Source of the DNA: an uncultured Halioglobus sp.
GTDB taxonomy: Bacteria; Pseudomonadota; Gammaproteobacteria; Pseudomonadales; Halieaceae
Length of the DNA: 5,087 nt
Assembly: GCA_905480565.1 (NCBI GenBank)
Contig: CAJQQW010000019.1
Span: forward strand, 1-5,087
Direction: 5' to 3'
The notes under the pieces were generated by a model that worked only from the letters and a program-made list of their open reading frames with translations, was not told where the DNA came from and made no database searches. Below, one piece after another: positions 1 through 5,087 of this stretch. The stretch's first letter is position 1; each line of letters opens with the position of its first letter. The translations under genes were made by a program, and so were the position numbers.

Positions 1-804
1 GGGCGTCCACTGCAACAAGGCGGTGTCGCGGTTAATTAGCCGCGTCGTTAACGCAGGTTCTTTTATCCCGCCGTACGTGGTGGCACATAACGCGCTATTC
101 TCGTCAGACGGGTTGAAGGTAAAGCTCGCCGCGAGAGGACGCTTCAGGTTGCCGTCGCTCAGACCGCTTGTGATACCAATGACGGTTACGAGCCAATCAT
201 TGCTTGCACCGTCTTTTTTCTCAATGATAATTCCGGGACGAGCACCGCGCGAGGGATCGTAGGTGAATTTTGTCAGCTCCTGAGCCACTTGCCATGAGCC
301 CTGTTGCGGCTGATCCGGCGTGTCCCCGGGCACATCAAGGTCAACGACAGTATGCCCTTCTGCATCCTCAACAAGTAAACGAAAGCCATTTTGGTCAGGC
401 CGCACCGGGCTACCTGAGGGCAAAACAATACCAGACTCAAATATCAGTTGGCCGCTGCGCCCCCTGGCAACAGAGTCACTTACCCTGAGCACAGGGTCTT
501 GAGCCGGCACACCATTATCGGGTTGACACGGTCTATTTTTGAATAATGCGGTCGGAAGTGTCAGCCTAGATCTCGCGCTCCAGCTAGCGTCTGGGCAGGG
601 AGAGCCGGTGCATCTCAGATTTGCCTTGCAGAGGTATTCAGGATTGAGCACATCGATCTGCGACTCAGCCGCACAGGACATAAAAACAGGACTTAGGGCT
701 TTAGGCGAGTGTGTGACGACTTCGATGTCGCCGCTCGAGTCATCCTTCACCATAACAACCCGGCTTTGGTCGGTCTGTCCATGCCAAACCAAATTTTTAG
801 CCAT
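1..804 (-). CDS. Hypothetical cysteine-containing protein, C-terminus beyond the window; third frame of the cluster
   Basis: This frame has no stop codon from 804 to position 1 (268 visible codons), so the stop lies outside the window. The chosen ATG at 804-802 overlaps the stop of the upstream gene in ATGGCTAA, an 8-base overlap suggesting translational coupling. No Shine-Dalgarno sits at normal distance; the nearest GGAG is over 20 bases upstream. Another ATG lies at 753. The product starts MAKNLVWHG and has no signal peptide, odd beside exported neighbours. Six cysteines are visible (about residues 44, 59, 65, 70, 93, 240). Residues 118-240 look beta-rich, with alternating hydrophobics and Gly/Pro/Asp turns. 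I recognise no family. The frame is also open upstream to a TGA at 1042-1044, so one lost base between there and 799 would fuse it to the preceding gene. It may therefore be the C-terminal part of that protein. That this stretch is coding is well supported; its start is not. Confidence 0.65.
   Translation of the reverse strand, partial: MAKNLVWHGQTDQSRVVMVKDDSSGDIEVVTHSPKALSPVFMSCAAESQIDVLNPEYLCKANLRCTGSPCPDASWSARSRLTLPTALFKNRPCQPDNGVPAQDPVLRVSDSVARGRSGQLIFESGIVLPSGSPVRPDQNGFRLLVEDAEGHTVVDLDVPGDTPDQPQQGSWQVAQELTKFTYDPSRGARPGIIIEKKDGASNDWLVTVIGITSGLSDGNLKRPLAASFTFNPSDENSALCATTYGGIKEPALTTRLINRDTALLQWTP
27..44. repeat. 18-base near-perfect dyad inside the third frame
   Basis: CGCGGTTAATTAGCCGCG is symmetric except for one T/G position, with TAATTA at the centre and CGCGG/CCGCG arms. 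It lies within coding sequence (TRLINRD). It could fold as a hairpin in RNA or be chance; no function is claimed. Confidence 0.35.
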
Positions 805-2035
805 CCGCAGAGCCGACTCGCGCACTCCGCGCAAATGCCTTGATGGCAACGTTAGCGTGGGATACGACATCGGCGTCTGTCCGACGGAATTCTGGCATAC
901 CACCTGCTCTGGGACGCACGCGAAGAACGGTCCCGGGTATGGAAATGACCTCATTTCGAGCAGATGTTCCGTCGAGGGCAGACAAGTAACACTGGTATTC
1001 ATAGTTCCTTTCAACTGGCCTGGGATTCCCATCATCGTCAATCAGTTGACAAGCGACCCGCTCAGTCTCTGTCGGCCCAGAACCAGAGACCAGAACACCG
1101 CGAAACTGCTGACCATCAGCGTCTGAAGTAATTAGCCAACGGCCTGCGTTGTCGGTTCGGTTACTGAATCTGCGCAGCGTGGTTTCACTTGATAAGCTTT
1201 CGGATGCGCGATCAGAACTTCGACCGTCTAACTGACGCAGCCCCACCTCGCTTGACCGCTGCGCTGACGCTTGATTAGCTGTTACAGTGGTCTCGGAAGA
1301 CAATTCTTGTGCTCCCGTCGCTAATGCGTTCACATTGTTGACCACCGAGATCATCGCCGCATTGGAGGTATCCGGATCCGCCGCCAGACTTACAAGAAAA
1401 TCTTCGTTGCAAATCAGGTTGTATTGCGAATTCGGGTCAGTATTCGCATTGAATGACTGCGGAATGACATCGGCAGGCGCCGAAGGGCTGGCCGGGGGGC
1501 AGGTGCCTGACGTTATCCACCCGTCCGAATTGTTGACAATGTTTTGTGAATCTCCCTCAGCGTAAAGTGACAGTGAAAAATCTTCACCCGTGTCACGGTA
1601 GCCAAAGTTAACAGAAAAATTCCACGGGCCAATCGAGAAGTTGCAATAACCTTGGCTTTCATCCTTGTGATTATCCGCATAATACTGGAGCAACCCTTTC
1701 CGCATAGACGTCATTGAAATATAGGCATAGGTAAATACGTTATCTGAATTGAGGCAGTTCGTGCACGTATCAGCCCAGCAACTGCTAGTGGTGCTGGTGT
1801 CGCACGTGCCGGGTATGGGCTCCCATGAGCTATTGTTTTCCTCGTCTGTAATGTAGCAGCTCCCCTCAAGCGTATAGGGAACAGACGTATAGCTGAACGC
1901 ATAGTTCGCGACGCCAACGTATTCGTTGTTCGTGCCCGAGGAATCGAGGGTTACTGCACGCGCCACAGGCGCGGAGATCAATACGGTAATTACTAGCGCC
2001 AATATTGCCTGTCCGATATAAACTGTATATTTCAT
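797..2035 (-). CDS. Secreted cysteine-containing protein of unknown function
   Basis: The 412-residue product begins with a clear Sec signal peptide: a short MKY n-region, a hydrophobic core at residues 5-22, and a predicted cut after APVARA near residue 27. The ATG at 2035 overlaps the upstream stop as ATGA and has GGAG seven bases ahead, so the start is well supported. Residues 60-94 form a cysteine cluster including CWADTCTNC, followed by an aromatic, beta-looking segment (130-160). Further cysteines lie near 131, 179, 209, 329 and 349. Residues 243-296 are a Ser/Arg/Glu/Thr-rich stretch containing LSSETT twice, probably a linker. Residues 297-375 look like another beta domain (WLITSDADG, DDDGNPRP). 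No transmembrane anchor or catalytic motif is seen and no family is recognised. The gene ends in TAA inside the start of the next frame, which may be its frameshifted continuation. Its position suggests that it acts with the CVNH-like protein outside the cytoplasm. Confidence 0.85.
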   Translation of the reverse strand: MKYTVYIGQAILALVITVLISAPVARAVTLDSSGTNNEYVGVANYAFSYTSVPYTLEGSCYITDEENNSSWEPIPGTCDTSTTSSCWADTCTNCLNSDNVFTYAYISMTSMRKGLLQYYADNHKDESQGYCNFSIGPWNFSVNFGYRDTGEDFSLSLYAEGDSQNIVNNSDGWITSGTCPPASPSAPADVIPQSFNANTDPNSQYNLICNEDFLVSLAADPDTSNAAMISVVNNVNALATGAQELSSETTVTANQASAQRSSEVGLRQLDGRSSDRASESLSSETTLRRFSNRTDNAGRWLITSDADGQQFRGVLVSGSGPTETERVACQLIDDDGNPRPVERNYEYQCYLSALDGTSARNEVISIPGTVLRVRPRAGGMPEFRRTDADVVSHANVAIKAFARSARVGSADG

Positions 2036-3543
2036 TGGCCTTCTCCAGCCTGAATCCTGCTCGGGTTAGGACTAGGCGCAGCGAAAAGTTGCGCATAAAG
2101 AGGCGGTGACGTTGGCAAGAAGGGAGATACTGGCGCTACATCGCCCGCAGACGCCGCAGAGGCAGCGCATACAAGCTCGCCATCACTATTCGTCCACGTG
2201 TTACTCGAACAGGTCTGACAGGAATACGTTGAGCCGCCTCCCCCGGAGGTTTCACACGTTGCACAAAGCGTTTGTGCGGTTCCATTATAGCTCCAATCGG
2301 AATCACAGCTGGCGAGCCAACTGCCGGGCGGCGGCGCTGTATCGCAGGTCAAGGTACCGTTATCATTATTCCAGACTTCATTACTGCAGCTGGCACAGCT
2401 ATTATTGACACGATCTACACTGTCATCATTAGCACAATCCGCACAGAGTGTTGTGCCGCTAAAACTATCAAGGTTGCAAGATGCGCTCCAGCTGCCGGCT
2501 GGCGCCCCGGATTCAACCTCCACGCACGCTCCGCAAATGCCTTCTGCTGCTGATTGATAACCGACGTTAAGCGGTGTTGTGCAGTTGTCAGGTGGCACTA
2601 GTCGTTGATACGTAGTAGTGGGCGGCGTTACCCAGGCGACACCCTCTGACCCTTCAGACGGCTCGACCAGGCAGTTATTCTGGTTATCGAATGAGTCATA
2701 GTTCGTAAGCGCGGTCGATCCCGACGTTGCCGACGTACAATCAGATTGAGAGTACTCGTTAAGATATTCACCTGTCGCATTCCATGCGGCGCAGACATAA
2801 TCGCACATGGGGCTAATACTCATGTCGACGAACCCCGGAAGATTCGCATTTACACTACCCGCAGACAGAATAAAAAATTCATCCTTATTTTCCGCAGTAG
2901 GAGGTTCATCGGGGCCCACGATGGCAACGTTAGCGGGTGCAGGCGTATTCTCGTTTCTGGAAATGCAGGCGTTTTCCCAGAATGGGATTTCATCGCCTCC
3001 CTCCACGGCTGTGGGATACCATACAAACGTCATCTGATAGCTTGGATCAAGCGCTTTAAACAACTTTGCAATATCTTCCATCACTTTGAGTGCTGCATAG
3101 ACTTCGGTCATCCCGTCCGCTGCCCCCGCCGCTTCAAGTGCATCCTCACCTGTATCCGCTGCCGTCTTTTTGAGGCTATCCTTGGCGTTGCTTGTCACTT
3201 TCTTTTTTACAGCGTGCAACACGTCGCTTGCGGCGGCTTTCACGTCCCACTGCGTGTCGGCGGTAAACTGGATGCCAAACGATGGCAAAATAGCGTCGCC
3301 ATTGGCAATCTCATAGTCCATTGACACGTAGTAGTTGCTCGCCGGCCCGCCACGCAAGTAAACCCCGGTGCCGGTATTCTGGTAGGGCAAAATAGTTAGC
3401 GGAAAACCTGGCCCGACGATGCCATCGCCACCGCTTCCCTCATTGAATTGAGTATTTATGGTGAACGATGTCCAGTTCGAGATCGCAACTCCAATGCCCT
3501 GCGACTCCGCCGCTACTTGCGAATCGGACGAATTTGCACTCAC
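2032..3543 (-). CDS. Secreted cysteine-rich protein with two C-terminal CVNH-like modules (main reading frame)
   Basis: The uninterrupted frame can begin at GTG 3543 (503 residues), but that start has no spaced ribosome site and no signal peptide. The natural N-terminus appears to lie at ATG 3611 in another frame, joined through a T10 tract. Counting from GTG 3543, residues 16-98 are beta-rich with Gly/Asn/aromatic content. Residues 100-165 are a Lys/Ala/Glu-rich helical segment. Residues 170-345 are a beta-like region with scattered cysteines. Residues 350-400 and 407-459 are two six-cysteine modules (GSW-x-ASC, LC-x2-C, SC-x2-C, then NG-TLTC or DGELVC), the layout of cyanovirin-N homology domains known as sugar binders. 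Residues 468-503 are a proline-rich tail whose last codons contain the Shine-Dalgarno of the next gene. The first domain vaguely recalls aegerolysin or actinoporin-type beta folds, but I cannot support that. Carbohydrate binding is inferred from the modules only. Confidence 0.85.
   Translation of the reverse strand: MSANSSDSQVAAESQGIGVAISNWTSFTINTQFNEGSGGDGIVGPGFPLTILPYQNTGTGVYLRGGPASNYYVSMDYEIANGDAILPSFGIQFTADTQWDVKAAASDVLHAVKKKVTSNAKDSLKKTAADTGEDALEAAGAADGMTEVYAALKVMEDIAKLFKALDPSYQMTFVWYPTAVEGGDEIPFWENACISRNENTPAPANVAIVGPDEPPTAENKDEFFILSAGSVNANLPGFVDMSISPMCDYVCAAWNATGEYLNEYSQSDCTSATSGSTALTNYDSFDNQNNCLVEPSEGSEGVAWVTPPTTTYQRLVPPDNCTTPLNVGYQSAAEGICGACVEVESGAPAGSWSASCNLDSFSGTTLCADCANDDSVDRVNNSCASCSNEVWNNDNGTLTCDTAPPPGSWLASCDSDWSYNGTAQTLCATCETSGGGGSTYSCQTCSSNTWTNSDGELVCAASAASAGDVAPVSPFLPTSPPLYAQLFAAPSPNPSRIQAGEGQ
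2043..2046 (-). promoter_or_regulatory. Shine-Dalgarno of the second secreted protein, inside the preceding gene
   Basis: GGAGAAGG (2046-2039) lies within the last codons (AGEGQ) of the CVNH-like gene, with GGAG seven bases before ATG 2035. Together with the ATGA stop/start overlap, it indicates coupled translation of the two genes. Confidence 0.7.
2167..2325 (-). other. CVNH-like six-cysteine module 2
   Basis: Residues 407-459 run from GSWLASC to DGELVC. Cysteines fall at 413, 427, 430, 442, 445 and 459, almost the same spacing as module 1. The two copies are separated by a short DTAPPP linker and differ at many positions, so this is an old tandem duplication. CVNH folds are themselves built of two tandem sequence repeats, so the two copies may together form a single fold. 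Confidence 0.55.
2344..2496 (-). other. CVNH-like six-cysteine module 1
   Basis: Residues 350-400 of the main frame run from GSWSASC to NGTLTC. Cysteines fall at 356, 367, 370, 383, 386 and 400. Known bacterial CVNH domains start GSY-x2-SC, have a paired cysteine after a short strand, and end in N-x-DG-x-L-x-C. This module shows the same order and length (about 51 residues). The assignment rests on reading by eye, without a profile search. Confidence 0.55.
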
Positions 3544-3611
3544 CTGTATTGAAAAAAAAAACCTAATGCAGAAATAAGAATCATGTAGTCGAAAATGCGC
3601 CCAAATGGCAT
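3540..3611 (-). other. Out-of-frame start and signal peptide of the CVNH-like protein (or 23-residue leader ORF)
   Basis: ATG 3611 has GGAG six bases upstream and encodes MPFGRIFDY followed by a hydrophobic run (MILISALGFFF). Read straight, it ends QYR and a TGA at 3542-3540, a 23-residue peptide overlapping GTG 3543 as GTGA. If the reading slips by -1 in the T10 run, or one T is added or two lost, it continues as SIQVSA-NSSDS into the large frame. That gives a complete Sec signal peptide with a VSA cut site just before the mature protein. The good ribosome site, hydrophobic core and correctly placed cleavage site together make this the likely true N-terminus. It could instead be a coupled leader peptide, but that would leave the large protein without an export signal. 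Confidence 0.7.
3552..3561 (-). repeat. Homopolymer of ten T on the coding strand (A10 on the plus strand)
   Basis: A perfect run of ten identical bases lies inside the hydrophobic core of the signal peptide, exactly where the start frame and the main frame must be joined. With ten T the frames disagree; with eight or eleven they agree. Such tracts are known sites of slipped-strand phase variation and of RNA polymerase slippage, and T-TTT-TTT is also a known type of -1 ribosomal slip site. An indel error in sequencing would give the same picture. Confidence 0.9.
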
Positions 3612-3617
3612 ATGTTT

Positions 3618-3621
3618 CTCC
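3618..3621 (-). promoter_or_regulatory. Shine-Dalgarno deciding the start at ATG 3611
   Basis: GGAG with a six-base spacer (AAACAT) precedes ATG 3611. GTG 3543 by contrast is preceded by the T run and CAATACAG, with no properly spaced site. This is the main argument for starting the CVNH-like protein at 3611. Confidence 0.7.
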
Positions 3622-3670
3622 GTAATCAGAAGAACCGGTGCGCCGGCAGATACTGCGTCATCTAGACAAC

Positions 3671-3685
3671 GCAGATTCCATGCCA
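3671..3685 (-). promoter_or_regulatory. Candidate sigma-54 (-24/-12) promoter of the secreted-protein operon
   Basis: The minus strand reads TGGCATGGAATCTGC. It has GG and GC exactly ten bases apart and differs from TGGCACG-N4-TTGC at two positions. Transcription would start near 3660, leaving a leader of about 50 bases before ATG 3611, a plausible layout. No upstream activator site was identified, so this is a motif-level call only. Confidence 0.35.
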
Positions 3686-3793
3686 GAAAAGAAAAGCTTC
3701 TTAGAATTAGTGGCTTGCGACTTTACCGGAGGTGACAGTATTGAATGTGTAAATAAAACTGACAGCGCAGTAGCGTGACGGAGACGCGCCATT

Positions 3794-3799
3794 ATTATA
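3794..3799 (-). promoter_or_regulatory. Perfect -10 hexamer (TATAAT) without a good -35
   Basis: TATAAT on the minus strand lies about 45 bases after the stop of the glycosyltransferase-like gene and would give a leader of roughly 175 bases to ATG 3611. At 16-18 bases upstream I see only CACACT-like sequence, a poor match to TTGACA, so this is a weak alternative promoter for the operon. Confidence 0.2.
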
Positions 3800-3843
3800 C
3801 TGATGAGTCGGTTCGCAGTGTGGAATTGGGTAGTGGTTTGAGT

Positions 3844-5087
3844 TCAGGTGTCTGGATTCTCTCGGTCTGGGGAGGTTAACTTGTCTAAACCCTCGTCCGG
3901 GCTGGCATGAATCTTCGAATTCACTAACAGCATCAACAAAAACAACATCGCCGGCACAAAGTGCATGGCAACCCTCGATACCCCGGTGAGGCGAATCGCG
4001 CCCGCAGCGAATCTTGTGTAGATAAAGAGGAAGACAAATATCGCTACCACAGAAACCATAAGCGCAAGCAGTCCTCGAAGCTGATATCGATCACTTGGAT
4101 TTATTGCAATAACGAGAAGCGGCAGAGCGGCCACAAGATAGGCCAGCAGGTTCCAATTGCCGTAGTACCAAAAGCTCGCAATCAATTGCTCTGTAGCCCT
4201 GGGGCGATAGAAAATGAGAAGCGATTCGAGAGAGTGGCCAGCGAGCGCAACATCCTGGGGAAGGAATACCAGCAGTAGAGCCACTGCACCGCATGTGAAT
4301 CCTAGAAAGAGCAATGAGAGCTGCCACCTCAGTAAAACTATCGCTATAGCTGGGATAAATGTGGCTAGCCAGAGCAAGCCTTCCACTTTTACAAGCGGCC
4401 CGGAAAAAGCAAAAGCGAAAGCTATTCCGGCCTGCCATCGTTGGCGGTCAACAGACCAGAGGTAGAAAGCCAGGGCCGCGACCGTAAAGGTTCCGGTGAC
4501 GAAAATGTCTGCATATCCAGCCAATGCCACATGTATATTCATTAGCGGCAGTGACATCAAGAAGTAGGTGAACAATGCGGCAATCACGGGTTTTACGGAG
4601 GCGGCTCTTGCCATCCCATAAAATGCGAGACCCAGGCCTAGGAAGCACATTGCCCATGGCAGGTTCATGATACTCTCGTCCCAGCGACCGATGGCAAGGC
4701 ACATCCATACCTGTAACAGGGGAGCAGTGGCCGGGTAGCTCGCGTTTGTGTCAGTGAGGACACCTTCACCGCCTATGTTCAACCAGGCCTGTGGTGGCAC
4801 GAACGGAGTCAACTCCCCTCTACCAAACCAGGCTTTGGCCTTAGTGGCCCAGTGCATAGTAGTGTCCCAGGCATACAAAGGGCGAGCTATCAGCTCGAGT
4901 GTGGGGACCAGGAGATGCCAGGCGGCCAGTGCAATGAATACCGCGAAGAGCAAAATTTCGCTGCGCGAGAGATCGGCGGTTTCGGCGGGTAGGGAAAAAA
5001 GTACGGGATCAGACTTTCGTCTTTTCAGCCAATACAAAAACGCAACAGCCGTCACTGCAATACAGAGTATTGCGGTGACGGCAAAGT
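3844..5087 (-). CDS. GT-C type integral membrane glycosyltransferase-like protein, N-terminus outside the window
   Basis: The frame is open to the window edge. A GTG at 5055 is inside a membrane helix that continues upstream (FAVTAILCIAVTAVAFLYW), so it is not the start; the gene is 5'-partial with 413 complete codons visible. The protein is polytopic, with about ten hydrophobic segments. Numbering from the first visible codon, an external-type loop after the second helix carries YAWDTTMHWATKAKAW (about 71-86), with D74 where GT-C enzymes keep a catalytic acidic residue. It is followed by NASYP (114), GYAD (190), the K-x-EG of VKVEGLLW (233) and a late R-x4-HF-x-P segment (about 370). This order matches lipid-phosphate-sugar-dependent GT-C/GT39-like enzymes, which use polyprenyl-phosphate sugars at the periplasmic face of the inner membrane. 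Donor and acceptor cannot be read from the sequence. The tail is charged and hydrophilic. It lies 232 bases upstream of the secreted-protein operon on the same strand. Confidence 0.75.
   Translation of the reverse strand, partial: FAVTAILCIAVTAVAFLYWLKRRKSDPVLFSLPAETADLSRSEILLFAVFIALAAWHLLVPTLELIARPLYAWDTTMHWATKAKAWFGRGELTPFVPPQAWLNIGGEGVLTDTNASYPATAPLLQVWMCLAIGRWDESIMNLPWAMCFLGLGLAFYGMARAASVKPVIAALFTYFLMSLPLMNIHVALAGYADIFVTGTFTVAALAFYLWSVDRQRWQAGIAFAFAFSGPLVKVEGLLWLATFIPAIAIVLLRWQLSLLFLGFTCGAVALLLVFLPQDVALAGHSLESLLIFYRPRATEQLIASFWYYGNWNLLAYLVAALPLLVIAINPSDRYQLRGLLALMVSVVAIFVFLFIYTRFAAGAIRLTGVSRVAMHFVPAMLFLLMLLVNSKIHASPDEGLDKLTSPDRENPDT

Larger units (their letters stand above)
3612..3843 (-). 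other. Intergenic region between the glycosyltransferase-like gene and the secreted-protein operon
   Basis: These 232 bases hold the sigma-54-like element, an isolated TATAAT and the Shine-Dalgarno listed separately. I found no strong stem followed by a T run that would terminate the upstream gene, so read-through into the operon is possible. No small ORF with a proper start and ribosome site was found on either strand. Confidence 0.5.

Noticed and set aside
16..98. Aegerolysin or actinoporin-like pore-forming fold at the N-terminus of the CVNH-like protein (residue numbers in the 503-residue frame)
   Set aside because: The Gly/Asn/aromatic pattern is only vaguely similar and no diagnostic motif is present; a structure search would be needed.
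539..1126. Plus-strand open frame of 195 codons
   Set aside because: It lies antisense to the end of the second secreted gene and the start of the third frame, has no recognisable protein features, and the minus-strand frames have far better start signals and composition.
2746..3324. Plus-strand open frame of 192 codons rich in Cys/Arg/His
   Set aside because: It is a shadow of the CVNH-like gene; its odd composition is typical of the complement of a Gly/Asp/Ala-rich coding strand.
3541..3543. GTG 3543 as the true start of the CVNH-like protein
   Set aside because: There is no spaced Shine-Dalgarno or signal peptide, whereas ATG 3611 has both once the T10 frame break is bridged. It is kept only as the start of the uninterrupted frame.
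3728..3734. GGAGGTG on the plus strand as a ribosome site for a small gene
   Set aside because: No proper start codon follows at the right distance; nearby ATG and TTG codons hit stops within a few codons.
3722..3843. Terminator after the glycosyltransferase-like gene
   Set aside because: Short GC-rich complementary pieces (GCGT/ACGC) and a TTTTATTT stretch exist, but they do not form a stable stem directly followed by a T run.
5053..5055. GTG 5055 as the start of the membrane protein
   Set aside because: It falls within a hydrophobic helix that continues in frame to the window edge, so the real start is outside.

Overview
The window carries four protein-coding units, all read on the minus strand. 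It looks like a bacterial chromosome, most likely a Gram-negative and possibly a marine-type gammaproteobacterium. That guess rests on Shine-Dalgarno-led tightly overlapping genes, Sec-type signal peptides, a GT-C type membrane glycosyltransferase and roughly balanced base composition. No gene here fixes the taxon. No rRNA, tRNA, CRISPR array, insertion sequence or convincing terminator was seen.

Layout in transcription order (high to low coordinates): (1) 5087-3844, a polytopic membrane protein resembling GT-C glycosyltransferases, whose N-terminus lies outside the window. (2) 3843-3612, an intergenic region with a sigma-54-like -24/-12 element and a good Shine-Dalgarno. (3) 3611-2032, a secreted cysteine-rich protein ending in two tandem six-cysteine modules that resemble cyanovirin-N homology (CVNH) domains. 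Its signal peptide is encoded from an ATG at 3611, in a different frame from the rest of the gene. The two frames meet in a run of ten T on the coding strand (3552-3561). (4) 2035-797, a second secreted cysteine-containing protein of unknown function, overlapping gene 3 by ATGA. (5) 804-1, a third reading frame that overlaps gene 4 by 8 bases and runs out of the window. It is either a translationally coupled gene or the frameshifted C-terminal part of gene 4.

Genes 3-5 form a compact co-oriented cluster, probably one operon for exported, disulfide-rich, beta-rich proteins. If the CVNH reading is right, the first product would bind glycans, and the upstream glycosyltransferase-like gene may belong to the same surface-carbohydrate theme, although it is separated by 232 bases with its own candidate promoter elements. 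The most interesting signal is the T10 tract splitting the signal peptide from the mature protein. It fits phase variation, transcriptional slippage or -1 ribosomal frameshifting, or a sequencing or mutational frameshift.
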